A stretch of DNA of 64,000 nucleotides from CBDCNH01 sp965219015 (GCA_965219015.1 CBDCNH010000011.1:992001-1056000), one strand, 5' to 3'. Positions 15,531 through 25,047 are shown, counted from the first letter of the stretch. Numbers and translations: made by a program. Notes: generated from the letters alone by a model not told the origin.

Positions 15531-16726
15531 CAGGTGCCTGCCCGCGACAACGTCATGCGCGCGCTCGCGGCGCCGTCGGCGGTGGACGCGGCGCCCGCGT
15601 CGACACCGAGGCCCGCTTGCGCGAACGCAGCCTCGAGGCCCTGCAGCGTGGCGAGGTCGGGTGCCTCGAACGTCAGCGCCAACCGGCCGTCGGCGGCGCT
15701 GTAGCTGAGGTCGAGCACCGTGACGACGCCCGCCTCGGTCGAGATCGCCGCGAGCGTCGCCCGCAGGATCGGCAGGAACCCGTCCGCCGACGGCGAGCCG
15801 CCCGCCGCGAACGCCCGCGCGATGGCGGTGTCGAGGTCCGCCCCCTGCCCCGCCGGCCCGAGCGCCGCGCTGAGCTCGGCGTCGCGCGCGTCCGCGATGC
15901 GCCCGAGCGCCACCGTGTCGGCGCCAAGGAGAGCCAGGCGCAGCACGATCACCACACCGACAAGCACGGCGAGCGCCGCGATCTTGCGGCGCATGCCCGC
16001 GGCGCGCCGCGCATGGCGGCCTGCGCGCAGGTCGAAACGGGCGAGGCCGGGCTCAAGCGCCGGGGGCTGACCGGCCTCGCGCCGGGCAATCATGCCGTGG
16101 GGAAGCGGGCCGCCGTAGAGGTCGATCGAGGGCGACCCCGCGGCGTGCCACGTCCCTGCCAGCACGTCGGTGGGGAGGGCCAGCCCGGTCCCGTCCGGCA
16201 GCCGGACGAGCGCGCGCGCAGCGCCCTCGGCGCCCTCTTCGACGCGAACCGACCAGGCGTCCGCCTCGGGCACCGGCAGCGCCAGACAGTCCGGCACGAG
16301 CCGTCGGCGCCCTGCCGCGACACCGGCGCGTTCCATCGCGACGTGGCTCGCAACGGCGACGATCCAGGGGCCCCGGCCGGCTTCGACCTGCGGTCCGAGG
16401 ATGACGTGGACGTCCTCGAGCGGCTCGGCGATCCGGTCCTCGACCGCGAAGGCCACGGCAGCGCGCCGCTGCCCGGCCGCCATCGCCGGCAAGTCGACGG
16501 CGAGGAGGAGCACGTCCTCGGAAGGCATCCACGCCACGCCGTCCGGCGGCACGAGCGGCCCCGGAAGAGGTGCCGGAGTCGAGATGCGCCGCTCCGTGCG
16601 GAGAACCCCCGGCAGCGCCACGACGCGCGACGTGTCGGGATGACCGTCGCCGTCCGCCGCCCGCTCGGGCACCGGGTCCGTCCGCGCCAACCGGCCGAGC
16701 GGTCCCGACCGTCCGGTAATCGCCAT
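15530..16726 (-). CDS. gspL: Type II secretion protein GspL
   Basis: 398 residues from the ATG at 16726. Residues 1-235 form the cytoplasmic actin-like domain, one membrane segment is at about 245-265, and a periplasmic ferredoxin-like domain follows. GspL holds GspE at the membrane. A TTG at 16762 in the same frame would add 12 residues; the ATG was preferred because a G-rich ribosome site precedes it. It leads the minus-strand arm L-M-E-F. Confidence 0.88.
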   Translation of the reverse strand: MAITGRSGPLGRLARTDPVPERAADGDGHPDTSRVVALPGVLRTERRISTPAPLPGPLVPPDGVAWMPSEDVLLLAVDLPAMAAGQRRAAVAFAVEDRIAEPLEDVHVILGPQVEAGRGPWIVAVASHVAMERAGVAAGRRRLVPDCLALPVPEADAWSVRVEEGAEGAARALVRLPDGTGLALPTDVLAGTWHAAGSPSIDLYGGPLPHGMIARREAGQPPALEPGLARFDLRAGRHARRAAGMRRKIAALAVLVGVVIVLRLALLGADTVALGRIADARDAELSAALGPAGQGADLDTAIARAFAAGGSPSADGFLPILRATLAAISTEAGVVTVLDLSYSAADGRLALTFEAPDLATLQGLEAAFAQAGLGVDAGAASTADGAASARMTLSRAGT

Positions 16727-16790
16727 GCGCTGCCAATCCCCCCAACAGCCGGAAGCTGCCAATTTCCTTGCCGCCGCGGCTAACTTCGCT

Positions 16791-16819
16791 AGTCTAGGTA
16801 CGCGCTAAAACTATGGCAA
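16791..16819 (-). promoter_or_regulatory. Promoter for the gspL-M-E-F arm
   Basis: On the minus strand TTGCCA (16819-16814) is followed by a 17-base spacer and TAGACT (16796-16791), a good housekeeping-type promoter. It would start transcription near 16784, upstream of gspL. The 246-base stretch 16727-16972 must also hold the promoter of the plus-strand gspG arm, but no convincing match was seen there. Confidence 0.55.
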
Positions 16820-16972
16820 GTTTCTGTGCGTAGAGTGTTAAGCGCATTCGGTTCGGGAAGGCACGACACGATGACGGCACTCCGGCGGCTCATTGCATTT
16901 ACTACCCGGGGTTGCAGCACGTTGCTGCCGACCCGACGGCGTGTTCGCGCTGATATGCTAGTATGCCGGAAG

Positions 16973-17428
16973 ATGCGGGCCGACGGTGGCGTGACGCTGA
17001 TCGAGATGATGGTGGTGCTCGTCATCATCGGGATCGTCGCGGCGCTGATCGTCCCCAACGTGATCGGTCGGCCGGACGAGGCGCGGGTCGCGGTTGCGCG
17101 GACCGACCTGCGGACCATCGCCGCCAGCCTCGAGATGTACCGGCTCGACAACCGCACCTATCCGACGAGCGCCCAGGGCCTGCGCGCGCTTTCCGAGCGC
17201 CCCTCGCAATCGCCGGTCCCCGCGAACTGGGTCGACGGCGGCTATCTGCCCTCGGTGCCGCAGGACCCTTGGGGACGTGCCTACGTCTACCGCGCGCCCG
17301 GAGAGACCGGGGCCTACGACCTCGTCTCCCTCGGCGCCGACGGCAAGCCCGGCGGCAGCGGGGTCGATGCCGACATCGCGGCTGCGGACCGCGCCGAGGC
17401 CGGCACCGCCACGCGGGGCGGCGGATGA
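16973..17428 (+). CDS. gspG: Type II secretion major pseudopilin GspG
   Basis: 151 residues. The leader MRADGG is followed by cleavage before VTLIEMMVVLVIIGIVAALI, with Glu at +5. The body has the GspG pattern, including LDNRTYPTSAQGLRAL and the C-terminal calcium-loop region with GADGKPGG. GspG is the main pseudopilus subunit. Other starts at 16955 and 16826 give unusually long leaders; 16973 gives a normal one, although its GGAAG lies very close to the ATG. It overlaps gspH by four bases. Confidence 0.9.
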   Translation: MRADGGVTLIEMMVVLVIIGIVAALIVPNVIGRPDEARVAVARTDLRTIAASLEMYRLDNRTYPTSAQGLRALSERPSQSPVPANWVDGGYLPSVPQDPWGRAYVYRAPGETGAYDLVSLGADGKPGGSGVDADIAAADRAEAGTATRGGG

Positions 17429-17901
17429 CGGAGCGGCGCGACGCGGGCCTGACGCTGATCGAGATGCTGGTCGTCCTCGCCATCGTCGGCATCACCGCGG
17501 GTGCCGCGATGCTCGGGATCGCCGGCGCCGACCGGAGCCGGCGTGCCGAGACCGAGGCCGTCCGGCTCGCGCGCGAGATCGACCTCGCGGTCGACGAGGC
17601 GCTCGTCACCCAAGCGCCGCTGGCGCTTCTGTGGGACGCGCACGGCTACCGCTTCGTGGCCTGGGACGCGAAGGCCGCTGCATGGGGACCGGCATCAGGC
17701 CGGCTCGCCGAACATCACGACCTCGGCACGGCCCTGTCGCTCGAGCGGCGCGACACGGCGCTGTCCGCCGGACGGGCCGCTGCCGTCATCGCTCCGGGCG
17801 GCACGAGCGACGCCGCGACCTTCGAGATCCGCGGCAGCGGCACGCCCTGGCGCATCGCCTTCGACGGCTTCGGCGCCGAAGCCGTGGCGGGGGCGACATG
17901 A
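17425..17901 (+). CDS. gspH: Type II secretion minor pseudopilin GspH
   Basis: 158 residues with the prepilin site DAG|LTLIEMLVVLAIVGI at about 6-20 and Glu at +5. The small beta-rich body fits GspH, the minor pseudopilin that links the pseudopilus tip to the shaft. ATGA overlaps join it to gspG and gspI. Confidence 0.88.
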   Translation: MTERRDAGLTLIEMLVVLAIVGITAGAAMLGIAGADRSRRAETEAVRLAREIDLAVDEALVTQAPLALLWDAHGYRFVAWDAKAAAWGPASGRLAEHHDLGTALSLERRDTALSAGRAAAVIAPGGTSDAATFEIRGSGTPWRIAFDGFGAEAVAGAT

Positions 17902-18323
17902 ACCGCCACCGCGCTCCCGACGCGGGCTTCACGCTCATCGAGACGCTGGTGGCGCTCGCCATCCTGGCGCTCTCGGCGGTGGCGCTCCTCGGCGCGACGG
18001 AGCGGCACATCGCGCGCATCGGCGCGCTCGAGACGCGCGCCGCCGGGCAATGGGCCCTTGAGAACCGGCTGGCGGAGGCGACGCTCGGGATCGAGCCCGT
18101 GGCGCGGCCGGCGCCGATCTACGGCATCGCCTACGAGATCGGCGAGACGCGGGCCGCGACCAGCGACCCGGACCTCGCGGAGCTTGACCTGACGGCGACC
18201 GAAGTGGCCGACGGGCGCACCGTGGCCCGGCTCACCGGCTTTCTCGACACGGGCGCGAAGCCCCCGGCGCTCGGTCTCGACCTGCCCGCACCGGAGCTGC
18301 CGTCGATGCGGACGCGGCAATGA
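17898..18323 (+). CDS. gspI: Type II secretion minor pseudopilin GspI
   Basis: 141 residues, with cleavage at DAG|FTLIETLVALAILAL at about 8-22 and the Glu at +5. GspI starts the tip complex with GspJ and GspK, which are encoded in the opposite arm. Overlaps on both sides by four bases indicate coupled translation. Confidence 0.9.
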   Translation: MNRHRAPDAGFTLIETLVALAILALSAVALLGATERHIARIGALETRAAGQWALENRLAEATLGIEPVARPAPIYGIAYEIGETRAATSDPDLAELDLTATEVADGRTVARLTGFLDTGAKPPALGLDLPAPELPSMRTRQ

Positions 18324-19171
18324 TCGCGCGCCTCCTTCCCGCGGCGTTCTGGCTCGCCCTTGCGGGCTCGGCCGCGGCGCTGGCAGCGCTCGCGGGGCCG
18401 GTCGTGTGGCACCTCGCCGGGGAGACGGGCCATGTGCGGCCGCGCGCCGCCCCTGTCGAGGTCGAGCCCGTGACGGCCACCGATCTCGCGCCGATCCTCG
18501 ACTTCGCGCCCTTCGGCCGGGCGGTCGAGGCCGAGGCGCCGCAGCCCGACGCGCCGGCGACCGAGACCGAGCTCGGGCTCACGCTTCTCGGGGTCACCAT
18601 CGCGACGGACGACGCGGGCTCGCGCGCGATCATCGCAGGCGGCGACGGTCCGGTGGAGAGCTACGGCATCGGCGCCAGCATCACCGGAGCCGCGCGGCTG
18701 GCCGAGGTGCATCCGGGCTACGTCATCCTCGACGTCGACGGCCGGTCGGAGACGCTGTCCTTCCCGAAATCCGGCGGCGCCGCAGAACCGGACGGCCCGA
18801 GCGACGGCCCCGACCTGCGGAACCTGATCCCGCCGACCGACTCCGACGGGCTCGCGGCGGGTGCCGGTGCCGACGCGGACGCCGTGATCTCGCGCTACCG
18901 CGACGCGATCTCGATCGACCCCGAAGGCGTGCTCGACGGCCTCGGTGTCAGCGCGACCGACGGCGGCTACCGCATCGGCGACGCCCCGTCCCCCGGCGTG
19001 GCCGAGGCGGGCTTCAAGCCCGGAGACCTCATCACCTCCGTCAACGGGCAGAAAGTGGGCGACATCGTCGCCGATCGGTTGTACTTCGACGAGGTGGCCG
19101 CCGCCGGCCGCGCCCGCGTCGAGATCGAGCGAGACGGACAGCCCATCGTGATGACCTTCCCGCTGCGGTGA
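18320..19171 (+). CDS. gspC: Type II secretion protein GspC
   Basis: 283 residues: a membrane segment (about 9-31), the homology region HR at about 50-150 (LGLTLLGVTI...), and a C-terminal PDZ-like domain (about 190-283; GVAEAGFKPGDLITSVNGQKV). GspC links the inner-membrane platform to the secretin and helps select substrates. It overlaps gspI and gspD. Confidence 0.93.
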   Translation: MIARLLPAAFWLALAGSAAALAALAGPVVWHLAGETGHVRPRAAPVEVEPVTATDLAPILDFAPFGRAVEAEAPQPDAPATETELGLTLLGVTIATDDAGSRAIIAGGDGPVESYGIGASITGAARLAEVHPGYVILDVDGRSETLSFPKSGGAAEPDGPSDGPDLRNLIPPTDSDGLAAGAGADADAVISRYRDAISIDPEGVLDGLGVSATDGGYRIGDAPSPGVAEAGFKPGDLITSVNGQKVGDIVADRLYFDEVAAAGRARVEIERDGQPIVMTFPLR

Positions 19172-21300
19172 CGAGCACGAGACGGCCCCTCGCGCGAAGG
19201 ATCGCGGTCGCGGCCCTCGCGGCATGGACGGCGCTCATGCCGGTTGCCACGCCGGCGCAGGACAACGCCCCGCAGCAGGTCTCGCCCGGCACCGACGGCG
19301 CCCCCGCGACCTACGTCATCAACCTGCGCGAGGCGGACATCCGCACGCTCTCGGAGCAGGTCTCCGAGATCACCGGCCGCACGCTCGTGCTCGACCCCAA
19401 CGTCACCGGCACCGTCACGGTGATCTCGACGCAGCCCCTCGACCGCGACGGGGTCTGGGAGCTGTTCCAGTCGGTTCTCGCGGTGCAGGGCTTCGCGGCG
19501 ATCCCTTCGGGCAACCTGTGGCGCATCGTGCCGCAGGCGAACGTCAAGGAGGGCGGCGCGACGCTCACCGACCAGAACACGACCGGACGACTGGACGTCA
19601 TCACCCGGCTCGTGCCGCTCAGGAACTTTCCCGCGGCGACGGCGGTGGGCGCGCTGCGCCCGTTGGTGGCGAGCTACGGCTACATCGAATCGGTGCCCGA
19701 GACGAACACGCTCGTCATCACCGACACGGCCGAGAACGTGCGCCGGATCGAGGGCATCGCGCGATCGCTCGACGCCGGTGACGGGCAGCAGGTGCACACC
19801 ATCAGGATCCGCAACGCCGAGGCCGCCGCGGTGGCGACCGTCATCGACAACCTGCTGTCGAGCCGCAGCGAGACCGGGACGCTGCCGACCGTCACCGTCG
19901 ACACGCGCGCCAATCTCCTCCTCATCCGATCGGATGCCGATACTTTCGCGCGGGTCGAGGAGATCGTGGCGGACCTCGACGTGCCCGGCCGGCCGCGGCC
20001 GTCGATCGTGCCGGTCACGCGCGTCTACCGGCTGCGTTTCGCCGATGCGACGTCTCTTGCGGACGTGCTGCGCGGGCTGACCGGGGGCGGCGGCGGGGCC
20101 ACCAACGCGGTGGCACGCGCGATCCCGCCGTTCGACACCGGGGCCGGCACGTCGAACGCCGATGCCGCCTTCGCGAGCACGGACGTGTCGGTGCCGCCCG
20201 GCGAGACCGGGGTGATCGGCGAACCGGTGCAGGCGCAGGACGAGCCGCCGTCCGAGACGCCGACCGCCACGGCCGCGCCGCCCGTGACCTCGCTCGGCAA
20301 CGAGGAGATCACCATCCAGCCGGTCGTGGAGACCAACGCGGTCGTGGTGCGTGCCCGCGAGGAAGTGCAGCGCGACATCTCGGCGCTGATCCGCCAACTC
20401 GACCAGCGCCGCCCGCAGGTGCTCATCGAGGCGGCGATCGTGGAGGTCTCGGGCGACATCTCCGAACAGCTCGGCGTGCAGCTCGGCTTCGGCCATGCCG
20501 CCCCGCCGGGCGGGTTCGCGGCGACCTCGTTCTCGCCGTCCGGTCCGACGCTCGGCAACATCCTGTCGCTTCTCGGCGTGCGCGAGGCCGCGGCGATCTC
20601 GCCGACCGGCCTCTCGATCGGGCTGTCGCGCGAGGACAAGTACGGCGTCCTCGTCCAGGCCCTCGGCACGTCGTCGAAGGCGAACCTCCTCTCGACGCCG
20701 AGCATCACCACGCTCGACAACCAGCCCGCCGAGATCATCGTCGGCCAGAACGTGCCGTTCCGCACCGGCTCCTTCACCACCGACGGCAACTCGACGAACC
20801 CGTTCACCACCATCGAGCGCCGCGACGTCGGCATCACGCTGCGCGTCGTGCCGCGGGTCAACCAGGGCGACGTGGTGCAGCTCGACGTGAGCCAGGAGGT
20901 GTCCTCGCTCACCAACACGAACGTGTCGGGCGCCGCCGACCTCGTGACCAACCGCCGCTCGATCAAGACGACCGTGCTGGCCGACAACGGCGGCACCATC
21001 GTGCTCGGCGGCCTCATCACCGACGACCGCCAGCAAAACCGCTCCGAGGTGCCGGGGCTCGGCAAGATCCCGGTGCTCGGGCGGCTCTTCCGGTCGAACT
21101 CGGAGGGCAAGAACCGGCGCACCCTCTTTGTCTTCCTGCGGCCGACGATCCTGCGGAGCCGATCCGACGTCGCGACCGTCTCCGGCAACCGCTTCCTGCG
21201 CCTCAAGGCCATCGAGGCCAACCCGGGCGACCGCGGGAGCCTCCTCACCGAGCCGAAGCCGGTGCGGCGGCTGCCGGTGGAGATCAACGGGCTCTACTGA
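19168..21300 (+). CDS. gspD: Type II secretion outer-membrane secretin GspD
   Basis: 710 residues from GTG. A signal peptide (about 1-33) is followed by N0 to N3 periplasmic domains, with a Pro/Thr/Gly-rich insertion at about 320-375. The secretin barrel carries VPGLGKIPVLGRLF near 628. It forms the outer-membrane channel. The longer frame starting further upstream is a shadow inside gspC. It ends the plus-strand arm. Confidence 0.95.
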   Translation: MTSTRRPLARRIAVAALAAWTALMPVATPAQDNAPQQVSPGTDGAPATYVINLREADIRTLSEQVSEITGRTLVLDPNVTGTVTVISTQPLDRDGVWELFQSVLAVQGFAAIPSGNLWRIVPQANVKEGGATLTDQNTTGRLDVITRLVPLRNFPAATAVGALRPLVASYGYIESVPETNTLVITDTAENVRRIEGIARSLDAGDGQQVHTIRIRNAEAAAVATVIDNLLSSRSETGTLPTVTVDTRANLLLIRSDADTFARVEEIVADLDVPGRPRPSIVPVTRVYRLRFADATSLADVLRGLTGGGGGATNAVARAIPPFDTGAGTSNADAAFASTDVSVPPGETGVIGEPVQAQDEPPSETPTATAAPPVTSLGNEEITIQPVVETNAVVVRAREEVQRDISALIRQLDQRRPQVLIEAAIVEVSGDISEQLGVQLGFGHAAPPGGFAATSFSPSGPTLGNILSLLGVREAAAISPTGLSIGLSREDKYGVLVQALGTSSKANLLSTPSITTLDNQPAEIIVGQNVPFRTGSFTTDGNSTNPFTTIERRDVGITLRVVPRVNQGDVVQLDVSQEVSSLTNTNVSGAADLVTNRRSIKTTVLADNGGTIVLGGLITDDRQQNRSEVPGLGKIPVLGRLFRSNSEGKNRRTLFVFLRPTILRSRSDVATVSGNRFLRLKAIEANPGDRGSLLTEPKPVRRLPVEINGLY

Positions 21301-21373
21301 GAACGCGCCCGACCGAGGGTGACAGGGTCCGGGGCCGCGCTTATCTGTCGGTCGCCCACTCCGGAGACGCGCC

Positions 21374-22117
21374 ATGCCCCAGGACCGCACGATCCTCGCT
21401 GTCACCGGCCGCGATGCCGCGGACTTCCTGCAGGGGCTGGTGACGAACGACGTTGCCGCCCTCGACCGCGGGCCGGTCTACGCAGCACTCCTCACGCCGC
21501 AGGGAAAGTACCTCGCGGACTTCCTGATGCTGCGCCGTGATGGAGCGATCCTGCTCGATGTGGCAAGCACGGCGGCCGAGGCGCTGGCGCGCCGGCTCGG
21601 GCTCTACCGACTGCGCGCGGCGGTGGAGATTGCGCCGATCCCGCTCGAGGTCCGGCGCGGAACCGGCGACCGGCCCGACGGCGCGCTGGCGGACCCGCGC
21701 GGGGCCGGGCTCGGCTGGCGACTGTACGGCGGTGGCGCGGACGACGACGGGACCGACTGGGATGCGGTGCGTGTCGCGGGCTGCGTGCCGGAGACGGGCA
21801 TCGAGCTCGTCCCGGACGAAAGCTATATCCTCGAGGCCGGCTTCGAGCGTCTCCACGGCGTCGACTTCCGCAAGGGCTGCTACGTCGGGCAAGAGGTCAC
21901 GGCCCGCATGAAGCACAAGACGGAATTGCGGAAAGGGCTCGCGACCGTCGAGGTCGAGGGGAGCGCGCCGACCGGGACGGAGATCGTTTCCGGCGAGCGA
22001 TCCGTCGGGCAGCTCTACACCCAGAGCGGCGGCCGAGGGATCGCCTACCTGCGCTTCGACCGGGCGGAGGGGGCGCTCGCCGCGGGCCCGGCCACCGTCC
22101 GCTATCCGCGGGCCTAG
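21374..22117 (+). CDS. ygfZ: YgfZ / CAF17-like folate-binding iron-sulfur assembly protein
   Basis: 247 residues with the aminomethyltransferase-like fold and the family signature KGCYVGQEV at about 172-180. YgfZ proteins help assemble or repair certain iron-sulfur enzymes using a folate. CGGAGA precedes the ATG by a usable distance. Its TAG stop overlaps the efp stop on the other strand through CTAG (22114-22117). Confidence 0.92.
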   Translation: MPQDRTILAVTGRDAADFLQGLVTNDVAALDRGPVYAALLTPQGKYLADFLMLRRDGAILLDVASTAAEALARRLGLYRLRAAVEIAPIPLEVRRGTGDRPDGALADPRGAGLGWRLYGGGADDDGTDWDAVRVAGCVPETGIELVPDESYILEAGFERLHGVDFRKGCYVGQEVTARMKHKTELRKGLATVEVEGSAPTGTEIVSGERSVGQLYTQSGGRGIAYLRFDRAEGALAAGPATVRYPRA

Positions 22118-22677
22118 GCGCGCTCGACGTACTCGAACTCTTCGGTGTTGACGACCACCGCCTCGTCGGGTCCGACGAACGGCGGGACCATGATCCGCAC
22201 GCCGTTGTCGAGGATCGCGGGCTTGTAGCTGTTGGCGGCGGTCTGGCCCTTCACGACGGGCTCGGTCTCGACGATCCGGCACGTCACCTTCTGCGGGATC
22301 GCCATGTTGAGCGCCTCCTCGCCGAAGTACTCGATCGTCACGGTCATGCCGTCCTGCAGGAACGGACGACGGTCGCCGAGGAGATCGACGGGAAGCTCGA
22401 GCTGCTCGAAGGTGTCCATGTCCATCACGACGAGCATTCCGTTCTGCTCGTAGAGGAACTGCTGGTCCTTCTGCTCAAGCCGGACACGTTCCACCTTGTC
22501 CTCGGACCTGAACCGCTCGTTGAGCTTGCTGCCGTTGCGGAGGTTCTTCATCTCGACCTGAGCGAAGGCGCCGCCCTTGCCGGGCTTGACATGGCTCACC
22601 TTGACCGCGACCCAGAGCCCCCCGGCATGCTCGAGCGTGTAGCTCGGGCGGATTTCGTTGCCGTTGATCTTGGGCAT
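22114..22677 (-). CDS. efp: Translation elongation factor P
   Basis: 187 residues, the family length, with three beta domains. The loop VKPGKGGAF carries lysine 34, the position modified by EpmA in gamma-proteobacteria; no epmA or epmB is visible here. EF-P relieves ribosome stalling at polyproline. The start at 22677 was chosen because MPKINGNEIRP matches the family; an upstream extension would add 22 unrelated residues. Confidence 0.96.
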   Translation of the reverse strand: MPKINGNEIRPSYTLEHAGGLWVAVKVSHVKPGKGGAFAQVEMKNLRNGSKLNERFRSEDKVERVRLEQKDQQFLYEQNGMLVVMDMDTFEQLELPVDLLGDRRPFLQDGMTVTIEYFGEEALNMAIPQKVTCRIVETEPVVKGQTAANSYKPAILDNGVRIMVPPFVGPDEAVVVNTEEFEYVERA

Positions 22678-22714
22678 GCGGTCCTGCGAGACGATTGATC
22701 TGGTTCGGGCGGAA

Positions 22715-22743
22715 CCTATATCTGGGTGATGCTTTGATGACAA
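22715..22743 (-). promoter_or_regulatory. efp promoter
   Basis: On the minus strand TTGTCA (22743-22738) is followed by a 17-base spacer and TATAGG (22720-22715). It would start near 22708, leaving a leader of about 30 bases before efp. An inverted repeat GTAGG-N6-CCTAC at 22758-22773 lies just upstream and could be an operator for efp or for the divergent gene. Confidence 0.6.
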
Positions 22744-22887
22744 GTGAACTAAATGCTGTAGGAATCAACCTACGACATGCGTTGGATGCAAGGCTGACAT
22801 GCGCCCGCGGGAATACCGAATCACCGGGTGCGAAGCGTAAACACGCAGACCGCGACACTCGTAAGAACAAGAATAAAAGGAATGGGA

Positions 22888-23208
22888 ATGGCCGACTTCG
22901 TTGACAGCACCGCGTTCAATCACGAGCAGGGCCAGCGCGCCCGCAAGCTCTTTGCCGCGGTGGTGCTGGCAGCGCTCGACGACGCGATCGCTGACGACAA
23001 GAAATATGGCAACGGGCCGGAGCAGATCGCCCGTTGGGCGCGATCGCGCGACGGACGCGAGGTTCTGTCCTGCGCCGGGATCGATCCGAACGAGCGCGTG
23101 GTCAAGGGGCTGATGGAGTTCGTGGGCAAGGGCGTCCGCACTTCGGTCGCGCTCTCCCGCGAGGAAAGCGAGCGCCGGCACGCTCTGGAAGAAGCCGAAG
23201 CCGCCTGA
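22888..23208 (+). CDS. Conserved alphaproteobacterial protein (DUF6280-like)
   Basis: 106 residues, strongly conserved in appearance with Rhodobacterales proteins I recall as DUF6280. It is helical, with the central stretch ADDKKYGNGPEQIARWARSR and a C-terminal charged tail. AAGGA (22877-22881) sets the start at 22888. Upstream codons at 22828 and 22882 are less well placed. It is divergent from efp. Function unknown; a nucleic-acid or regulatory role would be a guess. Confidence 0.8.
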   Translation: MADFVDSTAFNHEQGQRARKLFAAVVLAALDDAIADDKKYGNGPEQIARWARSRDGREVLSCAGIDPNERVVKGLMEFVGKGVRTSVALSREESERRHALEEAEAA

Positions 23209-23214
23209 TGGCGG

Positions 23215-23667
23215 CTACGGTCGGGGCATTTCCGCCAAGGCTCGATTGATTTCCGAGCGGACAAGCTTCCGGACCATCCGGGTCAACCGCTCCCCGAGCG
23301 CGCCTGCCATCTCCGTGCCGACGACCTCGCCGATCAGCGCGCGCAGGCGGTGCTCGTCGATGGGCTCCGCGTCCTCCGGCAGACCCGCTTCGGCAAAGAC
23401 ACCGGACGCGAGAAGCGTCAAGCGACGCGGCACCGGTGCGGGGTCGGCGGTGTCCGGGACAGGATCGATTTGCGGCGGCAGCGCGAAATAGGGTCCGGTG
23501 ATCCGCGTGGCGACCTCACCCTCCGTTTCCATCGGGACGACCTCACCCTCGATCCTCTGGCTTTCGGACAACACGAGGGTCGAGGATGCCTGCCGCGGTG
23601 CCGCGACGAGACGCCGGATCGATGCCAGCACGTCCTCCACGTCGCCACGATGCACGTGGTCGTTCAC
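23215..23667 (-). CDS. Small PopZ/DUF2497-like protein
   Basis: 150 residues from GTG. An N-terminal helix EDVLASIRRLV (about 10-20), a Pro-rich acidic middle and a C-terminal helical region (about 107-148) give the two-ended plan of PopZ/DUF2497 polar organisers, in reduced size. The similarity is by layout and short motifs only. It lies 24 bases downstream of tolC in the same direction and convergent to the DUF6280-like gene. Confidence 0.6.
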   Translation of the reverse strand: MNDHVHRGDVEDVLASIRRLVAAPRQASSTLVLSESQRIEGEVVPMETEGEVATRITGPYFALPPQIDPVPDTADPAPVPRRLTLLASGVFAEAGLPEDAEPIDEHRLRALIGEVVGTEMAGALGERLTRMVRKLVRSEINRALAEMPRP

Positions 23668-23691
23668 GCCCGATCCCCCAAGCCCGACGCC

Positions 23692-25047
23692 CTACTTACG
23701 GCCGATGCTCTTGAGCACGCGGTCAAGACGCTTGCCGCGCGTGCTCGTCGGCGGGGCATTGCGAACGGCGTTGTAGTAGCTCGACGGATCATAGGTCGGG
23801 ATACCCAGATTGAGGTGCGACACGGTCAGGAGTCCCATGGAGGACAAGAGTGAATAAACCGCTACGTACTGCTGGGAGACGTTCGAGATCTTGGTGGCGC
23901 GGGCGTCGAGCAGATCCTGCTCGGAGTTGAGAACGTCGAGCGTGGTCCGCGCGCCCTGCTTCGCTTCCTCGCGCAAGCCGTCGAAGGCCGCCTGTGCCGC
24001 GCGGATCTGCTCGTCCGAGGAGGCGAGCGTCGCCTTGGCGACGTTGAGCTGCGCCCAGGACGTGCCGACGTTCTGCAGGATGATCTTCGTGGTGTCGAGA
24101 AGCCCCGAACGGCTCTGGTCGGCACGGGCGAACGATTGCCGGAAGGTCGCGGAAATCTGTCCGCCCGCATAGATCGGCTGCGAAAGCTGCAACTGCACCT
24201 GCTTGCTGTCGTTGCCGTCCTGATCGACGCCCAATTGCGCGCCCGCCGTGATCCTCGGCAGGATGCCCGCCCGCGCCCGCGCGACAGTGAATTCCGCAGC
24301 GGTCACGAGATGCTGCGCGCGCATGACTTCGGGATGATTGCGCGCACCGATCGACTTGGCGGCGTCGAGCGTCGCAGGGATCGCGGGCGTCCGCGGCGGC
24401 AGCGACAGGACGCCGGGGTAGGCACCGGTGATCCGGCGGTAGACCTCGCGCGCAATGTTGAGATCGCCCTGCGCCGAGGCAAGCTGCGAGCGCGCCTGCG
24501 CGAGGGCCGCCTCGGCCACGGCCACGTCGGTGCGCGTGACCTCGCCGACCTGGAACCGGTCCTGCGCCGCCTGCAGCTCCTGTCCGATGACCCGGACGTT
24601 GCTCTCGCGGAGCTGCACGAACTCCACGGCGCTGCGAACGTCCATGTACGCCTGCACGGCGCTGAGGAGCACCTGCTGCTCGACCGAGACGAGCGCCTCG
24701 CGGGTGGCGAGCACGGTCTCCTTCGCGGCCTCCACGGCGATGCGGTTCTGCCCCCCGCTGTAGAGCGTGATGTCCGCGGAAAGGCCGAGGGTCGTCGTGA
24801 TGTCGTTGCCGACCGTCGGGTTGATGTAGGTGGACTGCGCCAAGAAGGCGATCACCGGGCGCAGCGTCGAGATGGCGAGCGCCACGTCCTCGTCGGAGGC
24901 CCGCAGGACGGCGCGGTTCTGCTCGAGAAGGTCCGAGGTGCGATAGGCCGCGATGAGCGCGTCGGTGAGCGTCTCGGCCTGCGCCGCACCGCCCGTGAGC
25001 ACGGCCCCGATCGCAAGCGCACCGAACCGGCCGCGAAACTTCATCAT
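23692..25047 (-). CDS. tolC: TolC-family outer-membrane efflux/secretion channel
   Basis: 451 residues with a signal peptide (about 1-24, ending AQA) and two repeated OEP domains of long coiled-coil helices separated by strand regions. It should trimerise into an outer-membrane exit duct for efflux pumps and type I secretion. AAGGAG lies about 10 bases upstream of the ATGATG start. It follows the PCMT gene by 32 bases, an arrangement familiar from Rhodobacterales. Confidence 0.93.
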   Translation of the reverse strand: MMKFRGRFGALAIGAVLTGGAAQAETLTDALIAAYRTSDLLEQNRAVLRASDEDVALAISTLRPVIAFLAQSTYINPTVGNDITTTLGLSADITLYSGGQNRIAVEAAKETVLATREALVSVEQQVLLSAVQAYMDVRSAVEFVQLRESNVRVIGQELQAAQDRFQVGEVTRTDVAVAEAALAQARSQLASAQGDLNIAREVYRRITGAYPGVLSLPPRTPAIPATLDAAKSIGARNHPEVMRAQHLVTAAEFTVARARAGILPRITAGAQLGVDQDGNDSKQVQLQLSQPIYAGGQISATFRQSFARADQSRSGLLDTTKIILQNVGTSWAQLNVAKATLASSDEQIRAAQAAFDGLREEAKQGARTTLDVLNSEQDLLDARATKISNVSQQYVAVYSLLSSMGLLTVSHLNLGIPTYDPSSYYNAVRNAPPTSTRGKRLDRVLKSIGRK

